Origin: Ecdyonurus torrentis
Lineage: Eukaryota > Arthropoda > Insecta > Ephemeroptera > Heptageniidae
DNA: 64,000 bases
Assembly (NCBI GenBank): GCA_949318235.1
Contig: OX439131.1
Span: 5,784,579 to 5,848,578 of the forward strand
Reading direction: 5' to 3'
The notes beneath the pieces were generated by a model. That model was not told the DNA's origin. It worked only from the letters and a program-made list of their open reading frames with translations, and ran no database searches. Made by a program: the position numbers and the translations under genes. Below are positions 30,395 through 43,907 of the stretch, in pieces (position 1 is the first letter of the stretch; each line of letters begins with the position of its first letter).

Positions 30395-33300
30395 TCAATT
30401 AAATGCCAAAAATTTGGGATGCACTCGCTGGCATAATAAATTTTTAATATTCTATATTTTAATAATAGCTATATGACGACATAATATTATGTATGTATAT
30501 TATTATGATGTGTATTATATAAATTTATTTTAAAATACATATTGAATTAAGCTGCGTGTTACAAATTTAAACCAATATCTTCTGTAAATAATAAATGTAT
30601 TAACTTTTTTTCGAGCTGTTTTATTATGTTGAAATTATATAACCATTTGTCATATAAAATAAATAAATATTTTACATAAAAATTAAATTTTCATATTATT
30701 TTTAATCATATCATAAACAGAGTGCATTGTAAAAACAGTTAACATTTAGAAACTTGCAGTCTATTTTGTGTTCATCTAACTTATATCTTTCATTTTAATA
30801 TTTTTTTGTGCACAAAAATAAAGTATAACTCTTATATTTTATCTCCCTCTTCTTATTATCAGAATGAATGTTATCGGCAATGACAATTTTTTTTAAAAAT
30901 TTAGTAGCTGTATTGTACCTTGCATTTAAAAAAATCAGCTTCGGTGCAGTAAACTAAGTAAGTAAGTAAGTGAACAGCAAGAGAAAAGTTGAACCTCGAG
31001 GACAGGCATGTAGACAGTGTCATGTAGAAAGCTGCAGTTCTTGGCACTGCTAACATCGTGCGCAAAGTGCTTAGTTTGTGATCCCTCTATACGCTACCTG
31101 CAGTTTCTAATAGATAATTGGCACTGGATTATTCTCACCTACTCCTTGAATCAAGTAGGATTCCGGTGTTGGTGTTACAGAAGAAAAAAGAAAAGAACTC
31201 ATGATATAATAATAATGATAAATCCTAAATCCACAACGCTAATGACAGAAAATTAGGGATTCCTTCACGACAAGCAATTTGCAAACTTGTATAAAAAAAC
31301 AAAACATATTTATGAAAATATGAACCGTGTGTTTTGTTTTATTGCATATTATTTGTTAACAATTAGGGTCTGTATTGTTTTATTATACGATTAAATTGCT
31401 TATAAATAAATTGAACAATTTTATTTTTCACATTTAACATTTACTTTTTTACTTGATGATGTTCGTAATACCTTAATAAGCTTCATAACGATTGTAATGA
31501 TAAATACTTTGAGATATTATGATGGCATTATAACTTATTAAGTTAATGATCATCATAAACCATCTAAAGTTCAAATAGAAAAAAAAAAAGTTAGAAGATT
31601 AAAGAATGATTAAAATATATTTAATCCTCGCCGATTAGAAAGATCTTATGGAAGATTAAAATTGAATAACTTTTTTGTTATTTGTTTTTATTATTTATTA
31701 TTATTAAATTATTAAAATGTTGAAATTATATAAAATAAAAGCGTATATACTGTAATAACTTGTAAAATATTAATTTTTTATAAATCTTAATTTTCTCCCA
31801 AAACAAATTATAAATTTAATGTGTAGAAAAGCCAAATTTAGCATCGTAGTCATGTTAATATCAGTAAATTTAATCAACACTATAATAAGAAAATATATAA
31901 TAATATATTGTTGTTTATGATGATAGCTCACGTAATTATTAGTTTATGATAAAAATAAGCAAGGTAGTATTCTTTGAAATTTGATTTACAGAAATAGTAA
32001 AGTCTTTTTGATTATACAATGTCATTTGAATGACATGTTTTATTTTATGATTGATATACATAAATCTGCACTATCATAATTATTCATAACTACTATACTT
32101 GATAACTCTATATCAATGTCTAAATAAAATCAGTTTATTATGAAATAAAAATTGAAACACGCAGAGAGATTATTTTTTTTACAAAAAGATTCCAAAACTT
32201 TATAATTTCAACCTTTTTACTTTAAAGGAGTAAGAGGGACCGACGTCGGCCACTAGACGCACTTTTCTCGCCAAAAAAATCTGAAATTTTGCACAATGAT
32301 ACTTCAGTTTGAGACAATTTCAAATATATAAATATTTTGGGGGTTCACTGAGCAAATTAATTTTATATGATTTTAAGAAATTTTAAGCCCATACGGCCCA
32401 ATGTTAATTTCAATAAATTTTTTCCTTTTTTTCGGTACAGTCAAACATCATGAAATTTTAATCACGGCTAGGTGTTAATTATTAGCTACACAATGACACC
32501 AAATTTAGACCCAAAACATGCTAGTTTTTGAGATAAAAGGTCGGTACCCTACTCCCTTAACTTATTATTATTTTTCTTTCATTACATAATAATATGATAC
32601 TGTTATTTTATTTTGAATGAACATATTATTGTTTTGTACATTTTTTTTTACACTTTACAAAATAACAGTACTGAATCGTTGTGACCGCGATTGCCAACAT
32701 TATTCTTAAATTTAAAGAAATGCAAAAAAATAACTCTTTAAGGGAGTTCTCAGAATTTTTAAACAATTTATTTTTATTTATTTGTATATAGTAAGTAAAG
32801 TAAACATGTTTTTATTTTGAAAAAAACATGAAACCTCAAGCATAAAAAAGTAAATTGATAAACAAAAATATATATTTCAAACGAAAAATTAATTAAAATC
32901 CGATATCAATTTATTAAATTATCATTTAACGAATGAAATTGACTCTCAAAATATGACGCATGCCTAAATAGAAATTGTCATGTTTGACGCCGGATTGCTG
33001 TACTACATCATAAGCTGAATTTTTGGAATGTAAAAGTTAGCTTATTTTCATTAATTTTAATATTGGTTTACATGGCTACATATTATGGTTTAATATGAAT
33101 TCACGGTATACAGTATAGGTATCATTTTGTACCAAATTATTATAGTATATTAATCAACCCATAGAAACACTCTTCACTCTCTCATCACTCTTGTAATTAA
33201 ATTTTTACCCGAGTAACCAAAACTTCAACCTATACATAATTTATTGATTTGTGTTCCTGAAAATTTTCCATACTTTAATATTATATAGTATGAAAATAGA

Positions 33301-33632
33301 TATGGATGAGAACGATAGAGTATTAAAAAAGTTAAAAAAAAAAAAAGTATGTCATCTAGATTATTATGTGCTAGGTCAAAGACGTGGTATTGTGGTATCA
33401 CAGATATAAATGACAAGAGAGTACATAAAAATTCTGTAATTAAATTAAATGAAGCTGTATATCACATTAATTTTTAATTATGATTGAATGAACCTTTTTC
33501 CAGAGACAATATTTTTATATAATCAAAAAAATTGCACCAGCATGATAAAATTTTGATAGTAACTCAAGTTGCTAAAATAAAATTGTTACCATGTTAAAAA
33601 AAAAATCAAATACCTTTATTTTTATATGTATA

Positions 33633-33669
<37 letters not shown>

Positions 33670-33928
33670 TTATGTATATGTATATAAAGAAGAAGCGAGA
33701 TACAGGTTATATTGTGGGTTTTTTAGCAGGAAAAGGTTATAAACTCCCTATGGGAAAAAACCTGTATACGTTCCTAATATTAATTAATGTCTCGAAAAAA
33801 AAAAAAAAAAAAATGAACCGAAGTGATTTGCATATAGAAGTAAAAATATAATTGATAAGATAGAGAATAAGATAGAGAAGAGGAGAGGCGTGATTTAATA
33901 AGATTGAGAAATGATGCTCACGTGATCA
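30395..33928. other. Intergenic DNA between the two alkaline phosphatase genes
   Basis: AT-rich with no convincing coding region. It holds the TTAA-type element at 32222-32570. AATAAA motifs near 30435 and 30590 could end the copy 1 transcript. Confidence 0.5.
32222..32570. mobile_element. Small TTAA-ended inverted-repeat element
   Basis: The ends read TTTAAAGGAGTAAGAGGGAC and, as reverse complement of the right end, TTAAGGGAGTAGGGTACCGA, giving imperfect inverted repeats of about 21 bp. TTAA-like bases occur at both borders. The interior is non-coding. A related right end sits near 38077. Confidence 0.6.
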
Positions 33929-34113
33929 TATAAAAATGACTGACCCTGGAGTCATTAGGAACCACCGTCGAGTTCTGCAAATAGGTACACCACAGTCACT
34001 TTACTGTGCTGCTAAGCTGTGGTGTTGCTGCAGTCAATTCAAGTGTGTCACAGTTGAACAGTAGCACACCTAACCTGCCACACTTCACACGACGCTCCGC
34101 AACACTTCACAAG
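33929..34113 (+). promoter_or_regulatory. Probable promoter and non-coding first exon of alkaline phosphatase copy 2
   Basis: TATAAAAA at 33929 lies just downstream of a CACGTG E-box (near 33920). The segment ends in the donor AAG|GTAAGCTC after 34113. It aligns in layout and in its last 30 bases with the first exon of copy 1, which suggests that each paralogue kept its own promoter. Confidence 0.5.
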
Positions 34114-36315
34114 GTAAGCTCGTGCATGTATTCATATCTTTTTTAATATTAAATTATAATTTTATCATTAATTTAGGACTGTAAAGTAGGCGGAAAAAAG
34201 AACAAGTCTATTTCATTTGCTTACTATATATTTTTTCTTTAAATTAAAAGTTAAGTATAATTTTGCTTCTGATTTTTCCATTTTTTTAATTTTTTCAAAT
34301 TTCAGTTTTTTCTTTCATTTCTGACAAAGTTATATTCTTTAAGAAATATATATTTTTAGTCTCAATGGTATAACTTAGAAGATTATGCAACTCGATATTT
34401 TATTTGCAATATTAATCAAAGGATGTTAAAATTTATAAACAAACCTTGCGATATTTATCATATACGTGTGAAATCTTTATTAATATTAATCTGATTATAA
34501 TAGACACTAACGTAATATCTACCTCTAATGATATGCAAATTTGTGTTAGCAAAAGAATTTCCCAATGATGGGCAAAAATTCAAATTTGTATAAATTATAG
34601 ACATATTTGCATTGTTTTGTGTGTATCTGGTATGTACTATGTACTCCGGGCTAAATAATTTGAAACAGGATTTTTATTTTATATATGATAGAAATAAAAA
34701 GTTTTTCTAAAAGAAACTTTTTATCAGTATTATTATTTATTTTTTGCATAGAAATTTATTCTTATTACAATTAAATTCCTGAAAAAATTATAGTTTCTCG
34801 TTTTTAGTAACAAAAAAACTATAGCCTTAAGCACGCTTAAGCACTTCATAATTAGTAAATAACATAAAATAATTATTGTCTTTATTCAAAAACTCAAAAA
34901 TAAATATTTAAAAGAGTGAGGATTAAACTTTATATTAAAAAATAACTAAACAAACAAATAAAAGCAATTAAGATATACAGTATGTATAAATGTATATATT
35001 TTTTAATTAAATTGCAATATTTAATGTCCAACTAGTCCCTTCATTAATAACGTATCCAGAAAACACTATATTTATAAGAGAATAATCATTTTATAAATTT
35101 CGCGCATGTGCAGTCATTTGCTAACTTACGTAATAATAACTAAATAATTTGTTATCTCGCAAAAAAATTAATGTGGTTACATTTAATATGCGGGTCATAT
35201 GATCTTGGTCTTAATAATTTTAATAACTTTCACTAACCTATAATACACATCCATATCGATTTGAACTAAATTTTGTACAGCAATAATCGATATTAAATGA
35301 CGCACTTCTATTTTTGTTTGTTTTTTAATATACAAGTTATTTCATCTTTAATTTTAATAATGATGATGCATTATGTAACATACACAATATGTATTTTGAC
35401 GTATAATAATCTGTACTATTATAACTGAAAGCTATATTTATTTTTGCAAAAAAAAAAAAAAAAAAAAAAAAACTATATTAAAAACGCGATTTTATAAATA
35501 AACTTTATAAATATAGCCGTGGTTGTATTTATTTACAAACAAAGTAAGACCATGACCGCCATAAGTTTTATTAACCTGCCTTGTTTGTTACTTTATAAAC
35601 TGGTCAACAAATTTTACTGCTTATGTAATAGCTTGGTATCGTAATTATATATATATCTGCTATATGTCAACATTGCATGGGTTAATATGCAGCGAGAGAT
35701 AAATTGTGAGGCATTGAAATGCTGTAGTATAAGTATATATAGGGATATATGCGTATATATATAAATAAATAAATATAAGTAACTAGACATAAAAAAATGT
35801 ATGAAGTAAATTGGTATAATAATGGCCAACCACAATAACTCTTATAAAGATTTTTGACCTAATTATGCATACATCAATTACAGTTAATTATATATTGTAA
35901 TACAAGGAAATTACGCACTGAATAAAATACTATAAATCCGGTTTGTTACTTGTTAAGTTTTATTAAAGTGTATTTCACATTTTTCAATGAACAAATTGCT
36001 TAAATTTGTAGTTATTTGATATGAAAAAAAATAAATTCATTTTCAAATTTTTTTATAAACAGTGAATTATTATGTAAAGATGTGTCATTTTTAAAGTAAA
36101 AATAAAATATTTTGTGCTGTCTTTCTGGTATAATTTTGTTTACAATGGATTAATACGGGATGAAAAATCGTGATATTTAGAGAGTTTGTCCAGTTTATAC
36201 TAGAAGACCGCTTTGGAACTGATGGCGATTGCTCAACAATGATCCGCATGGTATTTTTTGCTTTCACCTTGTTTACCTTTCAGTTGTAGAATCTGCATGC
36301 ATATTATTTTATCTA

Positions 36316-36429
<114 letters not shown>

Positions 36430-37929
36430 TAATTTGAAAATAAATTTTGCATGTGAAATTTTTATCTCCCGATATACAAATAACATTTTTCAATACAATG
36501 AAAAAACTATAAACTCAATTGAAATAAATAAAATATGAGTTACATTTTTTTAAAAGGGTATATACAACTTATCTAAATACCAAATCAATCGTTATTGTGC
36601 AAGCCTATAATGAAAGATGGAATTCAATTAAGTTACTATATGAGCATAAAACTGTCAATCAACCTGATACTCAATCAACCTATAATTCAAATTTTTTATA
36701 TAATATATAGCCAATACTTGTAAGAGATAAAGTATTATATAATAGTTTTATGTCTAGAGAAAATAAAAAGATAATTAATCATACGTATAATTAGTACTTT
36801 GACTATAAAGAAATTTAATATAAAGTTGGTAATCTTATCTGTACCTTTTCAAAATAAAGCTACATTGTTATAATCAACAGAAAATTTTTGAACTTCGATT
36901 GTCATCATAAACCACTCGAAATATTTAATTTTTCGTAATACCGAGATACAGAAGCAGCTTTTATTATTATCAGATTATTGAATATTAGATTCAAAGTCTT
37001 GTCAATAGAATTTTTGAAACGCAAACTAAAATTTAGAACAAGGATAAAAATATCTATATCTGATTTTCTTTTTCTTTACATTCTTAATTACAAAATAATG
37101 ATTGTTAAAGAGTAAAATAAGAGGTATACTTTAGGTTTTTAGCTCACGTCACACTTCTTATGAAGTTTTTGTGCGGCTTCTAAACCATTGACCGTCTCTC
37201 TTGTCACGACTGTAAGTGCATATAATGTAGTTTACAGTGCACTTGAAAACTGCAAGCAGTGAGCATCGATTATAGATTGTCGATTTAGTGTATATTGCTA
37301 TAGCAATCAATATAATCAGAGACACAAATCAAGGATGTTGCATATGTAAGGAAATGCGTAAGTTTTGTTTCTTTCAAAAATATTTCCATATAACCAAAAA
37401 CAAAACAAGGAAATGCAATAATTTGTCAAGGACAATTCAATCATTAATGTTTTATTATTTTACCTCCAAGTTTTTTAATCGTATATTTTTATATCAGATA
37501 ACATTTTATGTTCTAATTTTTATACCGCCAATTAAATATAAAAATTTACAATTTAAATAACTGTTTCTAAAACCTTGAAAACTGTAAATCGTATATAATA
37601 ATAATAAATAGTAAAATAAAATAAATAAATAATAACAATCCATATAGAGAAGTGATCTTTATATTTGCTCAACGTAGAACGTGACAGACTTGGACCGAAA
37701 ATCGCTAAAAGAAGAACTATATATATTTTCCCAATAATTTTGTGTTCATTATTTATTTCCAATAAAATAAAGACCATAATTTTTAAATAAAATCGAGTAA
37801 ATTTAATTTATTTTTTTTTTGTTCCGAAAAAAGTTTTAATAATATTTTTAATTTTAAAAAAGTTGCAAATTTGACTAAAATTTGCCACTAAAATTTGAGT
37901 TGCCACATTTACATGTTATCTTTAAAGTA

Positions 37930-38077
37930 GAATAACTTAAAGATTTAATCGTATTTTCACATGTTTCATGACGTAACTAAATTTTAAAGTATACCATTTT
38001 GTCTTTATTTTGTGTTAATATTATAATTCGCGACCGTCCTAGTTTGCGAGATATCAGTCGGTCACCTACCCCCTTAC
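37930..38077. mobile_element. Diverged end of a TTAA-type element
   Basis: AGTTTGCGAGATATCAGTCG followed by GTCACCTACCCCCTTA resembles the right end of the element at 32222-32570 (AGTTTTTGAGAT...GGTCGGTACCCTACTCCCTTAA). Weaker similarity extends upstream around ACATGTTTCATGACG. I cannot find a left end. Confidence 0.4.
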
Positions 38078-38699
38078 ATTAATTACCAAACGTCGTTGTA
38101 TAATGTTCACGTGACTTGTCAGAATGTCACGTACGTGTCAACTTGCTGGGATGCAACTCAATGAGCATGGTGCTCATTTGATACTATTGTGTTTCATTGT
38201 GCTAGAGGGACATTGCATTGTGCAACTGAGGCACGCAAAGTCACCGTGCATATCAACGTGTCATATCTAACATGCAAACAGTCAATGTCACTCAAGAAAC
38301 AATAAAATTATATCATTATTATTTCTTAGAAAATATCGTAATATATTGTTATTTGCTAAATTTAAATCGCAATCATTAAGATATATATATTTTTTTATTA
38401 TAATTAATATTGAGTGCCCATAAAAGCCATTGAGTTTTTATGACGTTACTTGCTGCAGTGCAGATGCAGCGATGTAAGAATTAAGCTGTACGTGTATTTT
38501 TTTATACATGCATGGCATCATTGACATTTTAGCTCCATGAACTGTTTGTTCCACTTTAATTTTTTTTTTTTTTTAAATTTTATGTTGAGACTTGAAATCA
38601 AGAATTAACATTCATATACTAACAAAAAAATAGGGTGGGGGGGAATTCCTTTATAGATGATGTACTATTAATAGTTTTCTTTATACTGTTATAGATAAA

Positions 38700-38795
38700 A
38701 TGAAGTGCGGGTCGTTGTTGCTTTTGGGAATTTCTGCGGCTATTTTTGGGTCCAGTTATGCCCAAATTCCCATTGAAGGTGAGTGTGTGTGTGTG

Positions 38796-38834
<39 letters not shown>

Positions 38835-41800
38835 AATCTCGTAACCAATAAGCATACGAGTATTTGCTCCTATATTTAATAAAATATAATGAATATAAAA
38901 TTACAATATAATTACGCAACAAGCTTAATTACTTAGCCTAAATAACCCATATAACCTATGGACCCATAATATTAAAGAACAATATACCACACGTACCACA
39001 ATATATCATATATCGCAATACTAAAATAATAATTTACTTTGCAGATAAAGAATTCTGGTATGGTGAAGGTGCAACAAGTTTGAAACGAGTACTTGAAAAG
39101 AAAAGAAACCTAAATGAAGCTCGTAATATAATAATTTTTGTTGGCGACGGCATGGGTCTTCCCACAGTCACCGCAGCTCGAATCTTCAGTGGTCAGTTAC
39201 TGGGCGACCCCGGCGAGGAACATTTCCTTTCTTTTGACCAGTTCCCTGACGTTGGACTAATCAAGGTAAATGTGTAGAATTAATTGTATATTTCTTGCAG
39301 ACGTTTAGATCTCCACACGGCAAGGGCATACGTGAAAAATTTCCAATATTTTTATAGTTTGTTTTGGGGGGAAGATTTTATTTGCGTCCAAAGCTAATAT
39401 TTATAACAAAAACGATTGAAATGTTTTGTTGCATGGAATTTTAGGTGACAAGAAAAAAGAGTTAAAAATGAGTTTAAATGTAGTTAAATGTAAGAAAAAA
39501 TCATTTTCTTTTTCTCCTTCATATATATTTTCTCTTCTCCTGTATAGACTTACAACGTGGACAAACAAGTACCGGACTCTGCTGGCACTGCAACTGCTAT
39601 CTTTACTGGTGTTAAGACCAACTATTACACCATCGGCGTTGATGCCACTACTAAGGTTGATACTTGCGATCCCACGCTGCTTGAGACTGCCAAAGTCACG
39701 TCCATCATGAACTGGGCCCAGGAAGCTGGCAAACATACAGGTAATTTAATTTAATCCTCGCAGGGTGACGTTTAAAAGGTGCATTTTATACGAATCTGTA
39801 CTTCAGGACTCGAAAACCTATAGGCCTATTTCTAAACTATATAACCGTTGTAATAAAATTACAATAATAAGTAAACAAAATCAGTACATTTCCTTTTTTT
39901 TTTTTTTTTTTTTTTTCTTTTGCTTAGGCAACCTTACGGAGGATGGTAAAAGGTTCACGAATTGGAGTTATACGAATTAGTAGCTGATAGTACAGTAACA
40001 CACACAGTATAGTACTGTAATACGCATATGTCTTAAAAAATCGAGAGAAAAAAATCCCTATTAAAATTTCAAAATGATTTCATTTTACTACAAAAAAATT
40101 GAATTTGCGTTTATCTCTGAAAATCTACACGTGTATTAATTTTAAACGAAATCATGAGAGAACTTAGCTTAAAAGCAAATAAAAATGTGTCTGCATTTTA
40201 CAATAGTTTTGTATTAGACAAGTACTGTCATAATCCTATATTTATAAACTTTAAATTGTACAGTGCGAGCATATAGAATATTGATTATTTTTTTCCTTTT
40301 GATCAGATAAAGTGATAAATAATGTTCTTTTATAAAAAAAAAAAATGATTATGCTAATGTTTTTGAAGATCACAGGTGGATCCCATTTACAATAAGTTAT
40401 TGTAAAAAAAAAAAGCTTACAATACGAATATACCTTTGAAACTTTGTATGTTCACTTTGCATACACTAAATACTTTATCTCGATGTTAATGAGATGAACC
40501 CGCCTAATTTTAATGTTATAAAAGAGTATCAATTAAAACGTGTACTGTACGTACGTACGTGCTCTGCAGGCATTGTAACAACGACGAGGATCACACATGC
40601 GACTCCCGCCTCCACGTACGCACACATCACGCAACGAGACTGGGAGTGTGACACAAAGGTCACCGAACAATGTAAAGACAAAGTCAAAGATATCGCGAGA
40701 CAACTTGTAGAGGATGAACCTGGTAATAAATTCAAGGTATGAAATCTGCAAGGAAAAGGTAAAAAAAAAAGTTTGGAATTTTGTAAAATTAAATTATAAA
40801 AGTTGAAATAAAAGCAGAACACATTGCAAAGTATAAAGATTTAATTCTTATCTTAATATGATAGACTGTCATCAATGTTACTGGACTTGTCTGTGGCTGA
40901 GCAAATTAATTTGTTAATTAAATTTAATATTTTCGTAGTGCTTCCAAATGCTTAACAATAAACTTATATGAAAATAATAAATATAAATAAATAAAACATA
41001 CTCTTCATTATAGCTTTTAATTATTTACAAATTTTACGAAAGAGTAAATGTTTAAACAGCTATATTTTGTTTTAAAAATAATTTTATAGTTTAAATTAAA
41101 TGCTACATTTTTTTCTTTTAATGTTGCGAATATTATTTTCGTATTACTGTGCCGCTGTCCCGCAATTAAATATTTATAGTAAGAGATTAATCATTCTTTT
41201 CAGTAATTGAGTTGATAAAGATAAAAATAATCTAATTCATCTAGAAATTAATCCTCATGACTTCTTAAAATTTTTTTTTTGTTTTATTATTTTTATTTCC
41301 TGTTGTTCCTATTGTGAGGTTAACCAAAATTGCAGCAACTATTGTTCAACTTAATAAATGTGTGTGCAGGTGATATTTGGTGGTGGTCTCCACCAGTTTG
41401 GCGTGGAGAACTCTACTGAGGACACTTCCTGCGTGCGAGCTGACGGTCTAAACCTCGCCCAGAATTGGGTCAATGCCAAGGAGGCTGCTGGACACAAAGC
41501 CAAGTTTATCCGCACAACTGGAGAGTTAAATGCAATCAACCCTGCAGAGGATGAATATGTCCTAGGTAATTATATCGTATTTTATTGGTAAAACGTGTCA
41601 CATTTTTTTTTTTTTAATTTACATCTAAATTTAAAGTTTGTATTTGTACATATTTTTAATACATATATTATATAGATAGAACTAAATATGGTGCTTTTGT
41701 TTTTGTAGGTTTGTTTGGATTAGGTCATACGCCATACGACGCAGAGCGCAAGCCAGGAGATGACGGAACACCTTCATTAACCAATATGACGGTCAAGGCG

Positions 41801-43907
41801 ATTCAAATGCTCCAAAAAGGAGAAAAGGGATTTTTATTAATGGTAAGTTTCCATTTATTATATTTAATAACATCACGTAAATACATAAATAAAATAATAA
41901 TGATAAAAAGTCACATTTCACTTGGCACCATGTATTTAAAAGTAAGAAAACCGCGCAGAGAAATTCAAGTGACGTAAATTTTCAGGTTGAAGGAGGACGC
42001 ATTGACCATGCACACCACGACAACTTTGCTCGTCTGTCCCTGCTTGAAGCCATACAATTTGACTCTGCCATTAAAGCTGCACTGGAAATTACAAGTCGAG
42101 ACGATACTTTGATAATTGTCACTGCAGATCACTCACATTCAATGACACTTAATGGCTACCCAAATAGAGGAAACGATATCTTAGGTATTTCCTTTATACA
42201 TTCCATAGTGATGAACTGCAGTTTGTTTGTTTGTTTTTTAACCAAAATATCGTAAAAAGTTTAATGTAATATAATCAAACTAAATATAAAAGTATAATGA
42301 CCTGATTGTATTATGTAGATATATTATTGTATATGGTTGGTTGTAAAAATAAAAGTGGTAAAAAATAAAGTAAAATAAACCATCATGGTAACTTGAAAGA
42401 AAAGGATAGTAGAAACCAGCAAGGGCTTTACCACAATAGAGTCCCATAGCTCAGTGAAAATCTTGCTGACAGAGATGTAAAAACTGACATGCATAAAAAA
42501 TAAATAGATTTAGTTTCCCTTGGAGTTAAAGGCATAGAAAACATGAAAACATTTGCATTTATATCACAAAACACTTGATGGGACTTACATAAATAACGTT
42601 AGTTGGTCTCAAAACCCAACTGTAGCTCCGTAGCAGTGATCAGAAAATTTAGATTTGTGCAACCCGCACAACATTTTCATACTAGTTTTTGCCTGTTAAT
42701 GACACCATAAATAGGAATATTCACGCAAATTGCATACTTTACATATTTATCAAGCTCTTTTGTGGGGCTACATTAACATTCTGGTAAAAAATATCACCAG
42801 TTTTGTAGATCCCATTTTGTGTTTAGAACATGTTGTTTCAATGTTTTCTATTTCTTTAAATGCCTAAAACAACCCATAAAAAAAAAAAAAAAAAAAAAAA
42901 AAGTTAGCCATCCCTGTTATCAGCATTACTTGCCCCTTTTTCTACTAAGGAATGATACCAACTTTTGTCTAATGTTAAAATTTGCTTTATAGGATTTGCC
43001 CATGAGGGAGAAGAGGGTCAACCCCAGTACGAGACTCTGACATATGCAAATGGTCCTGGATATGAATACCACAGGAGAAATGACACAGTAAATGTAGGAG
43101 AATACTTGTGGAAGAACTTGACTGAAGATCCTTTCCGTAAGGACCTGAGATATCGGCACTTTGCGCCAATCTTCGAGTCAACAGAAACTCATGGGGGAGA
43201 GGATGTTGGAATTTATGCCACTGGTCAGTATTTTTAACAAGTCAATAAATCACTAAATACCTTTTCAGTATACACTTTCACAATTTATCACAAATACAAA
43301 TGATGTAATTCGTATTACAAATATTATGAAAATCAGTTGTTTTTAACATACTGGGATAAAAAAAAACAAAAAAGTAGAGAGTGGCACAATAGTAGAAAAA
43401 ATATATACACTGACAAGATTCTAAACTAAATTCAATATGTATCAAAGGAAAGAATAGGAATTCAACAACTTACCACTATAAAATCCATAGTTAAGTGAAG
43501 ATTTTAATGGCACAGTTAACACAAATATTCATGAGGACTTATGCCCTGAAATCACTGTAAATATTTGTGTTAAATGTGCCATTGAGATCTGCACCTAGCT
43601 ACGGACTTTATAGGGGTACAGCGCTTGTTGGTTTCCAATTATTTTCTTTAATAATATATTCAGGCCCATTTTTTAAAACTTAATTTCAAGTTTGCCTCAG
43701 ACCCCACTATAATGTCATGATGTTCTAGGTCCCTTCTCTCACTTATTCAACGGTGTACATGAGCAGAGCTACATTGCGCATGCCATCAGCTGCGCTGGCA
43801 GGTTTGGCCCAGACGCAAAGACCTGCGGTGCAGCTCACAGCTTGAAAGCAAGCACCCTGGGAGCTACCTTACTAGCAGTCTACCTGACACTACGTAACTT
43901 GTTCTAG
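38700..43907 (+). CDS. Membrane-bound alkaline phosphatase, copy 2, complete
   Basis: Tandem paralogue of the gene at 24748-30394, with the same nine coding exons and phases: 38700-38778, 39045-39265, 39548-39740, 40570-40736, 41370-41565, 41709-41842, 41986-42184, 42993-43223, 43729-43907; 532 aa. Exon 8 is one codon longer than in copy 1. All expected catalytic motifs are kept: VGDGMG, VPDSAGTATA, THATP, VEGGRIDHAHH, TADHSH and ETHGGED. Signal peptide MKCGSLLLLGISAAIFGSSY and C-terminal GPI-type tail LGATLLAVYLTLRNLF are present. Differences from copy 1 include FGLGHTPYDAERKPG versus FSHGHMPYNAERVRG. The last exon is almost identical to copy 1 while the others are clearly diverged. AATAAA occurs at 44105. 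Both copies look functional. Confidence 0.95.
38781..38830. repeat. (GT)n-(GA)n at the donor site of alkaline phosphatase 2 exon 1
   Basis: GT repeats (38781-38797) run into GA repeats (38799-38830) immediately after the splice donor. This is the counterpart of the longer (GA)n in copy 1. Confidence 0.95.
42376..42500 (-). mobile_element. Truncated tailed element, one arm only (CCAGCAAGG family)
   Basis: Starts with the tail-like AAACCATCATGGTAAC, followed by GAAAGAAAAGGATAGTAGAA and CCAGCAAGGGCTTTACCACA, then ATCTTGCTGACA. The opposite arm is absent. If the tail is the 3' end, this copy is 5'-truncated. It lies in intron 7 of alkaline phosphatase copy 2. Confidence 0.6.
43445..43648. mobile_element. 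Inverted-repeat element, TAACACAAAT subfamily
   Basis: Imperfect arms with CTTACCACTATAAAATCC on the left and GGACTTTATAGGGGTA on the right. The inner stem TGGCACAGTTAACACAAATA pairs with TATTTGTGTTAAATGTGCCA. It resembles 11166-11482. It lies in intron 8 of alkaline phosphatase copy 2. Confidence 0.7.
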